Shown here in pieces: positions 18,035 through 27,433 of a stretch of DNA of 64,000 nucleotides (position 1 is its first letter; each line of letters opens with the position of its first letter). The position numbers were made by a program, and so were the translations under genes. This DNA is from Mucilaginibacter sp. OK268. Lineage in GTDB: Bacteria > Bacteroidota > Bacteroidia > Sphingobacteriales > Sphingobacteriaceae. The stretch lies in NCBI RefSeq assembly GCF_900103125.1, contig NZ_FNJV01000007.1, positions 310,001-374,000 on the forward strand. The letters are read 5' to 3'. The notes below the pieces were generated by a model that saw only the letters and a program-made list of their open reading frames with translations, had not been told where the DNA came from and made no database searches.

Positions 18035-19218
18035 GATAGGGGAAATTTAAGGATGAATGTTGTTCCCTGGTTAATATCGCTGTTGAATTCGATCTGGCCG
18101 TTCATCAGGTTGGCGTAGCGTGCCACGATATTTAAGCCTAATCCGGTTCCTGGGATATTACCGGTGTTGTGTGCGCGGAAAAACGCTTCAAATAGGTGTT
18201 TCTGATCGGTTTCGGGAATGCCTATCCCATTGTCTTTGATCGCAATCAGGCAAAATTGTTCATTGATCTCGGTGTTGAATTCTATGAAAGTATTTTCACC
18301 TGAATATTTAATGGCATTGCCGATAAGATTAAGCACGCAGTTCCTGACCAGGTTCTGGTCGAGTATGATCACGCTGCTGATGCCGGTATGCTGATAAATA
18401 ATATTTTGGTTTTGCTTGGCTACCATTTGCATTTCCTCTGTAATTTCTTCCGAAAGCTTGACCAGGTCGAAGGCCTCGAATGATGGGGTTACTTTTCCGG
18501 CTTCCAATTTTTCCAGTGATAAAAAATCATTCAGGATAGCGGTAAGGTTACCGATTGCGGTTTTGATCTTAGCGACATGCTTGCTGATGTTTGGATTATC
18601 GAAAGGTTGCGCATATTTTTCTATTAAGGACGATGACAACTGTATGGCGCTCAACGGTGTGCGGAACTCATGGGATGCCATGGATACAAACCGGCTTTTT
18701 AACTGGCCCAACTCTTTTTCTTTTTCCAGGGAAAGGCTGACTTCTTCTTTGGCCTCCTGCAAGGCCTCTACCGTTTTTTTCAGGGATAGCGTTCGTTCCT
18801 CAACCAGTTCTTCCAGGTGGGCGGCATATTCCTTTAATTGTTCTTCGGCTTCCATTTCCCGGCTGAGGTCGTGGATAAAGCCGGCATAGATCTTTCTTCC
18901 CGAAAACGGGACATCGCTCACGCCCAGCTTGAATGGGAACGTAGTGCCGTCTTTGCGTAAGCCGGTCACTACCCGGCCTATGCCGATGATATGCGGTTCG
19001 CTGGTTCGCTGGTATCTGTTGATATACTCGTCATGCTGCGCTTTGTACGGCGGCGGCATCAGCGTAGAGATATTTTGACCGATCACCTCTTCCGGGCTGC
19101 AAAGGAACAGTTTGCAGGCGGCCGGGTTGATGCTCTCTACGATACCTCGTCCGTCGATCGTAATGATACCATCAATGGCGTTTTCAATGATTGCTTTTAA
19201 CAAGGCGGTGTTTTCCAT
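18031..19218 (-). CDS. fixL: FixL-like heme-PAS oxygen-sensor histidine kinase
   Basis: Soluble 395-residue sensor kinase. The PAS domain (about 1-120) matches the FixL heme pocket closely: HDEYINRYQRTSEPHIIGIG then R. By alignment with Bradyrhizobium FixL from memory, H62 is the proximal heme ligand (H200), R68 and H76 the propionate contacts (R206, H214) and R82 the distal oxygen-sensing Arg (R220). A coiled coil (about 120-170) leads to HisKA with phospho-acceptor H183 (SHEFRTP) and a HATPase domain (about 275-395, with DNGIGIP and GTGLGL). No membrane helices. It is coupled to the REC-CRP gene, and a CRP/FNR box lies 91 bp upstream, suggesting autoregulation. Confidence 0.92.
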   Translation of the reverse strand: MENTALLKAIIENAIDGIITIDGRGIVESINPAACKLFLCSPEEVIGQNISTLMPPPYKAQHDEYINRYQRTSEPHIIGIGRVVTGLRKDGTTFPFKLGVSDVPFSGRKIYAGFIHDLSREMEAEEQLKEYAAHLEELVEERTLSLKKTVEALQEAKEEVSLSLEKEKELGQLKSRFVSMASHEFRTPLSAIQLSSSLIEKYAQPFDNPNISKHVAKIKTAIGNLTAILNDFLSLEKLEAGKVTPSFEAFDLVKLSEEITEEMQMVAKQNQNIIYQHTGISSVIILDQNLVRNCVLNLIGNAIKYSGENTFIEFNTEINEQFCLIAIKDNGIGIPETDQKHLFEAFFRAHNTGNIPGTGLGLNIVARYANLMNGQIEFNSDINQGTTFILKFPLS

Positions 19219-19302
19219 ATACTGGTTTTATCAAATACTGATTGTGCTCACAAATATTGGTAATCGGAACCGGATAAAATATAATTCTTTTCACGCAAAA
19301 AA

Positions 19303-19316
19303 GTGACGGTAATCAT
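19303..19316. promoter_or_regulatory. CRP/FNR-type box upstream of the fixL-REC/CRP operon
   Basis: GTGAC-GGTA-ATCAT, centre 91 bp before the FixL-like start. With the next box it occupies the divergent gap between the sensor operon and ackA-xfp. Confidence 0.7.
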
Positions 19317-19353
19317 TTTTTTACCTCGTCATTTTATATGAGCCATCATCAAG

Positions 19354-19379
19354 ACAAAGGTGACCGGGATCACCTTTGT
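19354..19379. promoter_or_regulatory. extended palindromic CRP/FNR-type box upstream of ackA-xfp
   Basis: Core GTGAC-CGGG-ATCAC at 19360-19373. The palindrome extends to perfect 10-bp arms ACAAAGGTGA / TCACCTTTGT around a 6-nt spacer, the longest of the set. Centre is 94 bp before the ackA ATG. Confidence 0.75.
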
Positions 19380-19459
19380 GTTGAACAGTCGTCATTTATC
19401 CGGCGACAGGTTGATCGTAGCTTAGCCCTAGTTTAATACTTGCTTAATCAGTGTAAATT

Positions 19460-20647
19460 ATGGCAACCCCGTCCGGCTCCTATATATTAACGATCAATTG
19501 TGGTTCTTCAAGCTTGAAATTCAGCTTGTGGCAATCCCAAACCTTCGCTATAGAATTGTTGGGATCTGTTGCGCTTTCCGGCCCGGAGGAACGGTGTTTC
19601 CACATTCAGGATAAAGATCGGCAAATATTGCAAAGTCACCCGGTAATGCATGCCAGTATAAGATCGGCTGTTCTGGAACTCACGGTCTGGTTGCTCAATA
19701 ATAAGAGGCGATACCCGCTTGTTGCGGTAGGCCATCGTATTGTGCAGGGGGGGCCTGACCATCGTGCCCCGGAAATCATTACAGAAAAGTTACTAAAGAC
19801 TTTGCAGGAACTCATTTACCTGGCGCCAAATCACCTCTCGGATGAAATCAGAACGATCAAGATTTTTCAAACCGCGTTCCCCGGCATCAGGCAGGTAGCC
19901 TGCTTCGATACTTTTTTTCACCAAGATATGCCTGCTTGTGCTAAATATTATCCATTACCGGAAGTTTACCGGAAACATGGATTGATCAGGTACGGTTTTC
20001 ATGGGCTTTCTTATGAGTATATCACGGGCAAGCTGGCTGAAAAAGATCATGCCTGGTTGAAAAGGAAGATCATTATTGCCCATTTGGGTAATGGCGCCAG
20101 TATCACGGCGGTAAAAAATGGGATCAGTATAGATACCACCATGGGGCTGAGCCCTGTTGGCGGCCTGGTGATGGGTACCCGTTCCGGTGACCTCGACCCC
20201 GGCGTTCTCTTATACTTATTGAAAAGGGAGCATTTAACCGCTGACCAGCTCGATGAATTGCTGAGCAAAAAGGCGGGCTTACTGGCGATTGCCGGAACAA
20301 GTGATATGCAGACCCTGCTGCAGCACCAGGAAGAGGATACAAAAGCACAGGAAGCTATCACGCTTTTCTGCTACCAGGTAAAAAAGAACATCGGGGCGAT
20401 GGCGGCCGCGATGGGTGGCCTGGACTTGCTGGTATTTACCGGCGGAATAGGAGAAAACTGTCCGCTTATCCGGGAATACAGTTGCAATAACCTCGGGTTT
20501 TTAGGCATTTCCATTGACCAGCAGTTAAACCAGGCTAACCATCGGCTCATTTCCACTCCTGAAAGCAAGGTAAAAGTGCAATTGCTGGCGACGGACGAAG
20601 AGGCCATGATCGCCCAACATACCTATCCATTTATAAAGAATCAATAA
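19460..20647 (+). CDS. ackA: acetate kinase
   Basis: Converts acetyl phosphate and ADP to acetate and ATP, cytoplasmic. The 395 residues include the family signatures LTINCGSSSLKFSLW at the N-terminus and TMGLSPVGGLVMGTRSGDLDPG near 228-248, plus VFTGGIGENCP for nucleotide binding. Length is normal. It is 15 bp upstream of phosphoketolase, so the pair makes ATP from sugar phosphates by way of acetyl phosphate. The strongest operator palindrome of the window lies upstream. No phosphotransacetylase gene is nearby. Confidence 0.96.
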   Translation: MATPSGSYILTINCGSSSLKFSLWQSQTFAIELLGSVALSGPEERCFHIQDKDRQILQSHPVMHASIRSAVLELTVWLLNNKRRYPLVAVGHRIVQGGPDHRAPEIITEKLLKTLQELIYLAPNHLSDEIRTIKIFQTAFPGIRQVACFDTFFHQDMPACAKYYPLPEVYRKHGLIRYGFHGLSYEYITGKLAEKDHAWLKRKIIIAHLGNGASITAVKNGISIDTTMGLSPVGGLVMGTRSGDLDPGVLLYLLKREHLTADQLDELLSKKAGLLAIAGTSDMQTLLQHQEEDTKAQEAITLFCYQVKKNIGAMAAAMGGLDLLVFTGGIGENCPLIREYSCNNLGFLGISIDQQLNQANHRLISTPESKVKVQLLATDEEAMIAQHTYPFIKNQ

Positions 20648-20662
20648 TCAAGCATCAATATC

Positions 20663-23023
20663 ATGAGCACATTATCTTTAAAAGAACTGACCAATATACA
20701 GGCCTACTGGCAAGCGGCCAATTACCTGGCAGCCGGCCAGATTTATTTGCAGGAAAACCCCTTGTTAAAGGAATCCTTGAAGCCGGAGCATATTAAACCC
20801 CGCCTGCTTGGCCATTGGGGGACTTCACCCGGATTAAACCTGATCTATATCCATTTAAACAGGCTGATCAAAAACACCGGCGCGAAGGTACTTTATGTTT
20901 GCGGGCCTGGCCATGGTGCCCCAGCTATTGTCGCTAACACTTATTTAGAAGGCACTTATACCGAAATTTATCCAGAGGTAGCACAAAATGAACAGGGTAT
21001 GCGGCAATTGTTCCGGCAGTTTTCCACACCTGGAGGCGTGCCCAGCCATGTTGGTGCCCATGTGCCGGGTTCCGTGCATGAAGGCGGTGAGTTGGGATAT
21101 GCATTGAGTCACGCCTTTGGAGCCGCATTTGATAACCCGGACTTGCTGGTAGCCTGCGTGGTAGGCGATGGGGAGGCGGAAACCTGCCCACTGGAAGGGA
21201 GCTGGAAATCGATCGCGTTCCTGAATCCGGCAAGGGATGGTGCTGTTTTGCCTATTATTCACCTGAATGGCTATAAAATATCCGGACCCACGGTGCTGGC
21301 CCGGATGAGCGATCTGCAATTGACCGAATTATTCTCCGGTTACGGTTATGATGTACTCTTTGTGGAGGGTGATATTCCGGCAGCTGTTCATCAGCAAATG
21401 GCCGGGACGCTGGAAGAGGCTTACCGGAGGATCAGACTGATCCAGGAAAAAGCCCGGACGGGTAATAACACCAAACCTGCTCAGTGGCCGGTGATCATTT
21501 TAAGGACGCCCAAAGGCTGGACCGGACCCAAAGAGTGGAAGGGGGTTCCCATCGAAGGGACGTTCCGGGCGCACCAGGTTCCCCTGACCGGGGTGAAGGA
21601 AGATCCGGATAAATTAAAATTACTGGAATCCTGGATGCGCAGTTACCGGCCTGAAGACTTGTTCGATGAAATCGGAAAACTGGTGCCTGAACTTGCAGCC
21701 CTGGCGCCGGAAGGCGACAAGCGCATGAGCGCATTGCCTGAGGCCAACGGGGGGATATTGCTCAAAGAGCTCCTGCTCCCTGATTTCAGGTCATATCAAT
21801 TGGAAATAACAGGTCCCGGCGAAACGGAAGCGGAGAGTACCCGTAATTTTGGCAAATATCTCCGGGATGTTTTTACGCTTAATAAAGAGGCCAAAAACTT
21901 TCGGCTGTTTTGCCCGGATGAAACCACCTCGAACCGGCTGGAAGCTGTTTTTGAGGTGACCAACAGGTGCAGCCAGGAAAAGATTTTACCAAACGATGAT
22001 AAGCTGGCCGCAGACGGACGGGTGATGGAAGTATTAAGTGAACATTTGTGTGAGGGCTGGCTGGAAGGTTATTTACTGACCGGAAGACATGGCCTGTTTC
22101 CTTGCTATGAGGCTTTTGTTACCATCGTGGATTCCATGGTGAGCCAGTATGCCAAGTGGATCAAGACATCGCGTGAACTGCCCTGGCGCAAACCCGTGGC
22201 ATCCCTGAACTACTTATTGACTTCACATACCTGGAGACAGGACAACAATGGTTACAGTCACCAGGGACCGGGTTTTATAGATACCGTGGTCAATAAAAAA
22301 AGTTCGGTAATCAGGATCTATCTGCCGCCTGATGCCAATACGCTTTTATCGGTTATGGACCATTGCCTGCGCAGCAAGGACTATGTCAATGTGGTGGTAG
22401 CAGGGAAACAGCCGGAATTACAGTGGCTGTCCATGGAAGAGGCCGTGGAGCATTGCGCCAGAGGGGCCTCAGCCTGGAAATGGGCGGGTAATGATCAGGG
22501 GCAAATTCCGGAGGTTGTATTGGGATGTGCCGGTGATGTACCCACACTGGAAACAGTTGCGGCAGCACAATTATTAATGGACCTTTTTCCGGACCTCAGG
22601 GTCAGGCTGGTCAATGTAGTGGATCTGATGGCCCTGTCTCCTGTGGCTTATCACCCGCATGGTATGAGTGAGGAATTGTTCACAGAGCTGTTTACAAACA
22701 CCGCTCCGGTTATTTTCGCCTTCCACGGTTACGTACGGATCATCCATGACCTGGTGCACGGCCGCCCGGATCCTGCCCGCTTTCATGTACGTGGCTTTAT
22801 GGAAGAAGGGACCACAACTACACCTTTTGATATGGTGGTATTGAATCAGATGAGCCGTTATCATCTAGCGATGGAGGCCATAAAAAGGGTTCCAAGGATG
22901 CAGCAGCGGGCTGACGAATTCATGGTTTTTTGTGAATCTAAATTGAAGGAGCATTACAACTATATCTGTGCTCATTTAGATGATATGCCTGAAATTAAAA
23001 ACTGGAAACTGGACAGGCACTGA
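20663..23023 (+). CDS. xfp: phosphoketolase
   Basis: Thiamine-diphosphate enzyme that splits xylulose-5-phosphate and/or fructose-6-phosphate with phosphate to acetyl phosphate and an aldose phosphate. The 786-residue length is standard. Visible family features include GHWGTSPGLNLIYIHLNRL, GPGHGAPA, the SHVGAHVPGSVHEGGELGYAL block, the ThDP motif GDGEAETCPLEGSW, and HGYVRIIHDLVHGR near the C-terminus. Paired with ackA it forms a redox-neutral route to acetate and ATP. A box 65 bp after its end serves the next operon. Confidence 0.96.
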   Translation: MSTLSLKELTNIQAYWQAANYLAAGQIYLQENPLLKESLKPEHIKPRLLGHWGTSPGLNLIYIHLNRLIKNTGAKVLYVCGPGHGAPAIVANTYLEGTYTEIYPEVAQNEQGMRQLFRQFSTPGGVPSHVGAHVPGSVHEGGELGYALSHAFGAAFDNPDLLVACVVGDGEAETCPLEGSWKSIAFLNPARDGAVLPIIHLNGYKISGPTVLARMSDLQLTELFSGYGYDVLFVEGDIPAAVHQQMAGTLEEAYRRIRLIQEKARTGNNTKPAQWPVIILRTPKGWTGPKEWKGVPIEGTFRAHQVPLTGVKEDPDKLKLLESWMRSYRPEDLFDEIGKLVPELAALAPEGDKRMSALPEANGGILLKELLLPDFRSYQLEITGPGETEAESTRNFGKYLRDVFTLNKEAKNFRLFCPDETTSNRLEAVFEVTNRCSQEKILPNDDKLAADGRVMEVLSEHLCEGWLEGYLLTGRHGLFPCYEAFVTIVDSMVSQYAKWIKTSRELPWRKPVASLNYLLTSHTWRQDNNGYSHQGPGFIDTVVNKKSSVIRIYLPPDANTLLSVMDHCLRSKDYVNVVVAGKQPELQWLSMEEAVEHCARGASAWKWAGNDQGQIPEVVLGCAGDVPTLETVAAAQLLMDLFPDLRVRLVNVVDLMALSPVAYHPHGMSEELFTELFTNTAPVIFAFHGYVRIIHDLVHGRPDPARFHVRGFMEEGTTTTPFDMVVLNQMSRYHLAMEAIKRVPRMQQRADEFMVFCESKLKEHYNYICAHLDDMPEIKNWKLDRH

Positions 23024-23081
23024 AACACGGTAGCAAAATGATTACCGCTTAAGCCTTGCCTGACCTCAAACAATTCCTGAC

Positions 23082-23095
23082 GTGACCCGGATCAT
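23082..23095. promoter_or_regulatory. CRP/FNR-type box upstream of the usp-mgtA-LOG unit
   Basis: GTGAC-CCGG-ATCAT, centre 64 bp before the Usp start at 23152. Confidence 0.68.
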
Positions 23096-23151
23096 TTATT
23101 TGCCGAGTCATTATTACAAAATTTACAAAGAACGGATATTTAACCGGATAC

Positions 23152-23988
23152 ATGATGAAAACGATTATCGTCCTTGATGACAACGCCCCGGCAGATCTTC
23201 ATGCCATTGCTTTCGCCACCATGCTGGCCAGGAAGATACAGGCAAAAATAGTGATTTGCCATACTTCAAAAGTACGGAAACAGGAACGCGAAAAAGTCCG
23301 GGTTGGAACCAGTTTCTCCGCGGAGCAAGATGAACGGATTGTAAACAAAGAACCGGATGAAAGAGGGCTGTCTGATTGTGCTGAAACCGATGATAACCCG
23401 GTAATCGAAGAAATGGTGATTTCCGATTTTAATATTCCCGCTTTCGTGGAGATGGTCAATAAGGATCAGGTTTATATGATCATCAAGGGTTTGTCCCACA
23501 AATTAGTAAAGGACGATTTTGCGGAAAAACTCGATGCTTATCGTGTATTGAACCGGGTACGCTGCCCGCTCATGCTGATCCCGGAGAGCTGGCCGCTAAA
23601 AGACCTGGAGCGTCTGGTTTACATCGCTGACCTGCGTTATTGCCGTTTAGCTGTTGTCAGATACCTGGCTGAACTGGCCAGGTCTATCCGTGCGAGCTTA
23701 ACGGTCGCCCATCTGTCAGCCAAAGGATTACCGTCTGTCATGGAGCCTTATGCGCAAACCTTGTTTACAGCGGAAATAGGTAAGCATATCGATTATGATC
23801 AGGTGTTTTTCAATAATATAAGGGAACCCGACCTGATCAAAGCCGTAGATGTGATGATCAACGGCATGCATAATGACCTGCTTGTTCTGGTCAACCATCG
23901 CTTTCATTTTGAGCAGATTATAGGCGATCATGTAGGGCATTCACTGCCTGCGCATATAACGGTACCCCTGATCATTTTTCCCTATTGA
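23152..23988 (+). CDS. universal stress protein-like protein
   Basis: A 278-residue protein with two Usp-like halves. The first starts MMKTIIVLDDNAPADLHAIAFA and has an insertion rich in charged residues (about 40-80). The second begins near residue 158 (LERLVYIADLRYCRLAV). Glycine-rich ATP-binding signatures are poor, so it may be a non-nucleotide type. Two adjacent start codons are possible (23152, 23155). It is 7 bp upstream of the ATPase gene and leads a stress unit under its own operator. Confidence 0.75.
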   Translation: MMKTIIVLDDNAPADLHAIAFATMLARKIQAKIVICHTSKVRKQEREKVRVGTSFSAEQDERIVNKEPDERGLSDCAETDDNPVIEEMVISDFNIPAFVEMVNKDQVYMIIKGLSHKLVKDDFAEKLDAYRVLNRVRCPLMLIPESWPLKDLERLVYIADLRYCRLAVVRYLAELARSIRASLTVAHLSAKGLPSVMEPYAQTLFTAEIGKHIDYDQVFFNNIREPDLIKAVDVMINGMHNDLLVLVNHRFHFEQIIGDHVGHSLPAHITVPLIIFPY

Positions 23989-23995
23989 TCAAGCC

Positions 23996-26557
23996 ATGGA
24001 AAGCACCACAGATACCGAAATGAAATTCTGGCAGCTGGACACGGATACTGCCTGTCGCAGTTTATCCACTGATCCTAAAGGCTTATCTGATCGGGAAGCC
24101 GCCGCCAGGATACGGCAGTATGGCCCCAACACGATCAGGAACCATCCAAAAACTTCGGTTCTGCTTTTGTTCCTGGCGCAGTTTAAAAGCCCGGTCACCC
24201 TGTTGTTGATCGCGGCGGCTTTGCTTTCCGCGAGCCTGGGCGATGTGGCTGATACAGTCATTATCCTGGCCATTGTCCTGATTAGCGGTTTTTTGGGTTT
24301 CTGGCAGGAAAAAGGAGCAGCAGATGCGGTTAAGGAACTACTAAAACTGGTACAGCTGCATTGTGATGTGCTGCGGGATGGCCAGTTTAAAGCCATCCCT
24401 GTAGAAGAAGTTGTCCCTGGTGATATCGTCAGCCTGACCGCCGGGGACTTTATCCCGGGAGATAGTTTACTGATGGAGTCGCAGGAACTGTTTGCGGATG
24501 AGGCGGCGTTTACCGGGGAAACTTTTTCGGTTGAAAAGCGTTGCGGAGCCGTTGCTGCCGACGCACCCATGGCCAAACGGAGCAATGCGCTGTTTATGGG
24601 ATCCCACGTGATCAGCGGCAGGGCAAGAGTCCTCGTTATCCAAACAGGCGCCCGGACGGAATTCGGTAAAATATCGGCGGAATTAATGAGCCGGATACCG
24701 GAAACTGATTTCGAAAAGGGTATCAGGAAGTTCGGCTATATGTTAATGGAAATAACCTTACTGCTCGTGATCGTCATATTCGCCGCTAACGTCCTGCTTC
24801 ACAAACCCGTACTCGACTCCTTTCTGTTTTCCCTGGCGTTGGCTGTTGGCTTGACACCCCAGTTATTACCCGCCATTATCAGTGTGAATTTAGCCGCGGG
24901 AGCCAGGAGAATGGCCGGTCAGCAGGTGATCGTCAAACGGCTTTCTTCTATCGAGAATTTTGGAAGCATGAACATCTTATGCACTGATAAGACCGGGACG
25001 ATCACGGAAGGAAAAGTAACGCTTGGCGGGAGTCTCGATGGTCATGGCGGGCACAGCGATAAGGTATTGCAATATGCCTGGCTTAACGCGGTGATGCAAC
25101 AAGGCTTTCATAATCCCATTGATGAGGCCATCTGTGCCGCGCATGCCGGAACGGCAAATGACTATCACTTGCTTGCAGAGATTCCGTATGATTTCATCCG
25201 GAAAAGATTAACTGTTCAGGTAAAAAATGATACCTGTACTATGGCGGTGACCAAAGGTTCACTGCTGGGTATTTTAGCCTTGTGCAACCAGGTGGAGACA
25301 AGCGGGGGGAAATGTGTTGATATCCGGGATATGGAAACGGTGCTTAACGAACAATATACGAAGTTGAGTGAAGCCGGTTTCAGGACTTTGGGCGTTGCTT
25401 ACAAGCCTGTTGACAGTACACGCATCATCACCAAAGAGGATGAATGTGATATGATCTTTTTAGGTTTTATTACCTTATTTGATCCGCCGAAAACAGGAAT
25501 TTACGACACGATCAAAAAACTGAACGGGCTTGGTGTCCGGTTAAAAATGATTACCGGCGACAACGCCCTGGTAGCGAAAAGCCTCGCGCTGCGGATAGGT
25601 ATCGGGCAGCCCCGGCTGCTTACCGGACCCGCGATACAAAAAATGAGCAATGCTGCACTGGCCCATCAGGCGCCCCTGACAGACATATTTGCGGAAGTGG
25701 AGCCTAACCAGAAAGAACGGATCATCATGGTTTTAAAGAAAGCCGGGCATGTGGTTGGTTTTATGGGGGACGGCATCAACGACGCACCGGCTTTACACAC
25801 GGCCGATGTCGGTATTTCTGTGAATACGGCGGTGGACGTTGCTAAAGAGGCCGCTGATATTGTATTGCTCAGCAAGGATCTTAACGTCCTGCTCGAAGGT
25901 ATCCTGGAAGGGCGCAAGACCTTTGCCAATACCATGAAATACATTTTTATGGCGACCAGCGCAAATTTTGGAAATATGTTCAGCATGGCAGGTGTTTCCT
26001 TGTTTTTACCTTTTTTGCCGCTGCTGCCCAAACAGGTGCTTCTGACCAACCTGCTGACGGATTTTCCCGAAATGGCGATCGCGACGGACCGGGTAGATGA
26101 TATCAATATCCGCACGCCGCAACGCTGGGATATGCGGTTCATCCGCCGCTTCATGGTCATCTTTGGCTTACTGAGCTCTGTTTACGATTACCTCACTTTT
26201 GGTGTGCTGTTAATGGTTATCCATGCCAATGAGAAAATATTTCAAACGGGCTGGTTCACGGAATCTGTGATTTCGGCGATACTGATCGTGCTGATCGTCC
26301 GTACCCGCCTTCCCTTTTTTAAAAGTCTGCCGGGGAAATACCTTTTTACAGCGACGATCATGATCCTTTTGATCGTATTGGCCTTGCCCCTAACCCCCTT
26401 TGCGGCCTGGTTTGGTTTTGTTCGGCTGTCCCTTAGCTTTTATGGCTGGATGTTGCTGATCATTATCTGCTATATGTTCAGCGCTGAACTGGCTAAATAC
26501 TGGTTTTATAGGGGCACTCAGCGCCTTTTGAAAAAACGGCGCTTAAACTTATTTTAA
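23996..26557 (+). CDS. mgtA: magnesium-type P-type ATPase (MgtA-like)
   Basis: P3B-type P-type ATPase, 853 residues, inner membrane; MgtA/MgtB proteins import Mg2+. In order: N-terminal cation-ATPase domain (about 10-75), helices M1-M2, the actuator with FTGET, helices M3-M4 with GLTPQLLPAIISVNLA, which is diagnostic of the MgtA group, phosphorylation motif DKTGT (about 330), the MTGD-like ITGD and GDGINDAPAL hinge motifs, and a six-helix C-terminal region. It is 7 bp from the LOG gene. Substrate assignment rests on motif resemblance only. Confidence 0.88.
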   Translation: MESTTDTEMKFWQLDTDTACRSLSTDPKGLSDREAAARIRQYGPNTIRNHPKTSVLLLFLAQFKSPVTLLLIAAALLSASLGDVADTVIILAIVLISGFLGFWQEKGAADAVKELLKLVQLHCDVLRDGQFKAIPVEEVVPGDIVSLTAGDFIPGDSLLMESQELFADEAAFTGETFSVEKRCGAVAADAPMAKRSNALFMGSHVISGRARVLVIQTGARTEFGKISAELMSRIPETDFEKGIRKFGYMLMEITLLLVIVIFAANVLLHKPVLDSFLFSLALAVGLTPQLLPAIISVNLAAGARRMAGQQVIVKRLSSIENFGSMNILCTDKTGTITEGKVTLGGSLDGHGGHSDKVLQYAWLNAVMQQGFHNPIDEAICAAHAGTANDYHLLAEIPYDFIRKRLTVQVKNDTCTMAVTKGSLLGILALCNQVETSGGKCVDIRDMETVLNEQYTKLSEAGFRTLGVAYKPVDSTRIITKEDECDMIFLGFITLFDPPKTGIYDTIKKLNGLGVRLKMITGDNALVAKSLALRIGIGQPRLLTGPAIQKMSNAALAHQAPLTDIFAEVEPNQKERIIMVLKKAGHVVGFMGDGINDAPALHTADVGISVNTAVDVAKEAADIVLLSKDLNVLLEGILEGRKTFANTMKYIFMATSANFGNMFSMAGVSLFLPFLPLLPKQVLLTNLLTDFPEMAIATDRVDDINIRTPQRWDMRFIRRFMVIFGLLSSVYDYLTFGVLLMVIHANEKIFQTGWFTESVISAILIVLIVRTRLPFFKSLPGKYLFTATIMILLIVLALPLTPFAAWFGFVRLSLSFYGWMLLIIICYMFSAELAKYWFYRGTQRLLKKRRLNLF

Positions 26558-26564
26558 TTTTTCT

Positions 26565-27287
26565 GTGATGAATCAAACTGAGATCCATTTCTTGGAAGGA
26601 CCGCATTCGCGCTTGCAGGAGTTGAAGTTTACCTTACAAACCATGATGGACCTGATCCATGGTTTGCGGGCTCTGCATTTTATTGGCCCCTGTATTACCA
26701 TATTTGGTTCCGCAAGGTTCAAAGAAGATCACCCTTACTACGAGATGACGCGTCGCGCGGGTGCAGCATTTGCCAGTTTAGGTTTTACTATTTTAACAGG
26801 TGGAGGCCCAGGCTTAATGGAGGCCGCCAACAGGGGAGCAAAAGATGTTGGGGGCCGATCCGTTGGCTGCAATATACAGCTGCCCGTGGAACAGCTGCCC
26901 AATGCATATCTCGACAAGTGGGTATATATGAAGCATTTTTTCCTGCGCAAAGTATTGCTGGTTAAATATTCTTTCGCTTTTGTGGTGATGCCCGGAGGTT
27001 ATGGAACCCTGGATGAGTTTTTTGAGGCGCTGACCCTGATACAGACACATAAGATCCATAATTTCCCGGTTATCATATTTGGGAAGGAATATCATCGGGA
27101 ATTGCTTGATCACATTGCTGTGATGAAAAAGGATGCGACGATAGGCAACCTGGACACCCTCATTTACCTGGTTACTGATGATATCGAAGAAGCTGTAAAC
27201 CTGATCCGTGAAAAAAGTATCAGGCAGTACGGGTTGAAACCAAAACGCCGGCAAAAACCGCGCAAATGGCTGTTTGAGGATGATTGA
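26565..27287 (+). CDS. LOG family protein (TIGR00730 Rossmann-fold)
   Basis: A 240-residue lysine-decarboxylase-like / LOG protein. The characteristic motifs are LTGGGPGLMEAANRGA (about 78-93) and MPGGYGTLDEFFE (about 144-156). Family members hydrolyse nucleoside 5'-monophosphates such as cytokinin ribotides to free base and ribose phosphate; true lysine decarboxylase activity is not expected. An N-terminal extension of about 40 residues precedes the fold. It lies 8 bp after mgtA, in the same stress operon. The physiological substrate here is unknown. Confidence 0.9.
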   Translation: MMNQTEIHFLEGPHSRLQELKFTLQTMMDLIHGLRALHFIGPCITIFGSARFKEDHPYYEMTRRAGAAFASLGFTILTGGGPGLMEAANRGAKDVGGRSVGCNIQLPVEQLPNAYLDKWVYMKHFFLRKVLLVKYSFAFVVMPGGYGTLDEFFEALTLIQTHKIHNFPVIIFGKEYHRELLDHIAVMKKDATIGNLDTLIYLVTDDIEEAVNLIREKSIRQYGLKPKRRQKPRKWLFEDD

Positions 27288-27433
27288 TAATAACCAGGGA
27301 ATTGTTGTCCGTTTGATGGTGCTTGTACGACCGGGATCGTTTAGAACCATCGTGCATCATGCGCATCCCCATACGGAGCCTTTTTTTAATGATAGATTTA
27401 TCGAACGCGCTCCCTAAACCCAACATATTACCA

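Noticed and set aside
27328..27341. ACGAC-CGGG-ATCGT, similar to the operator boxes, upstream of the PAS-less kinase
   Set aside because: The TGA/TCA core is CGA/TCG in both halves, so it fails the motif that all accepted sites share.
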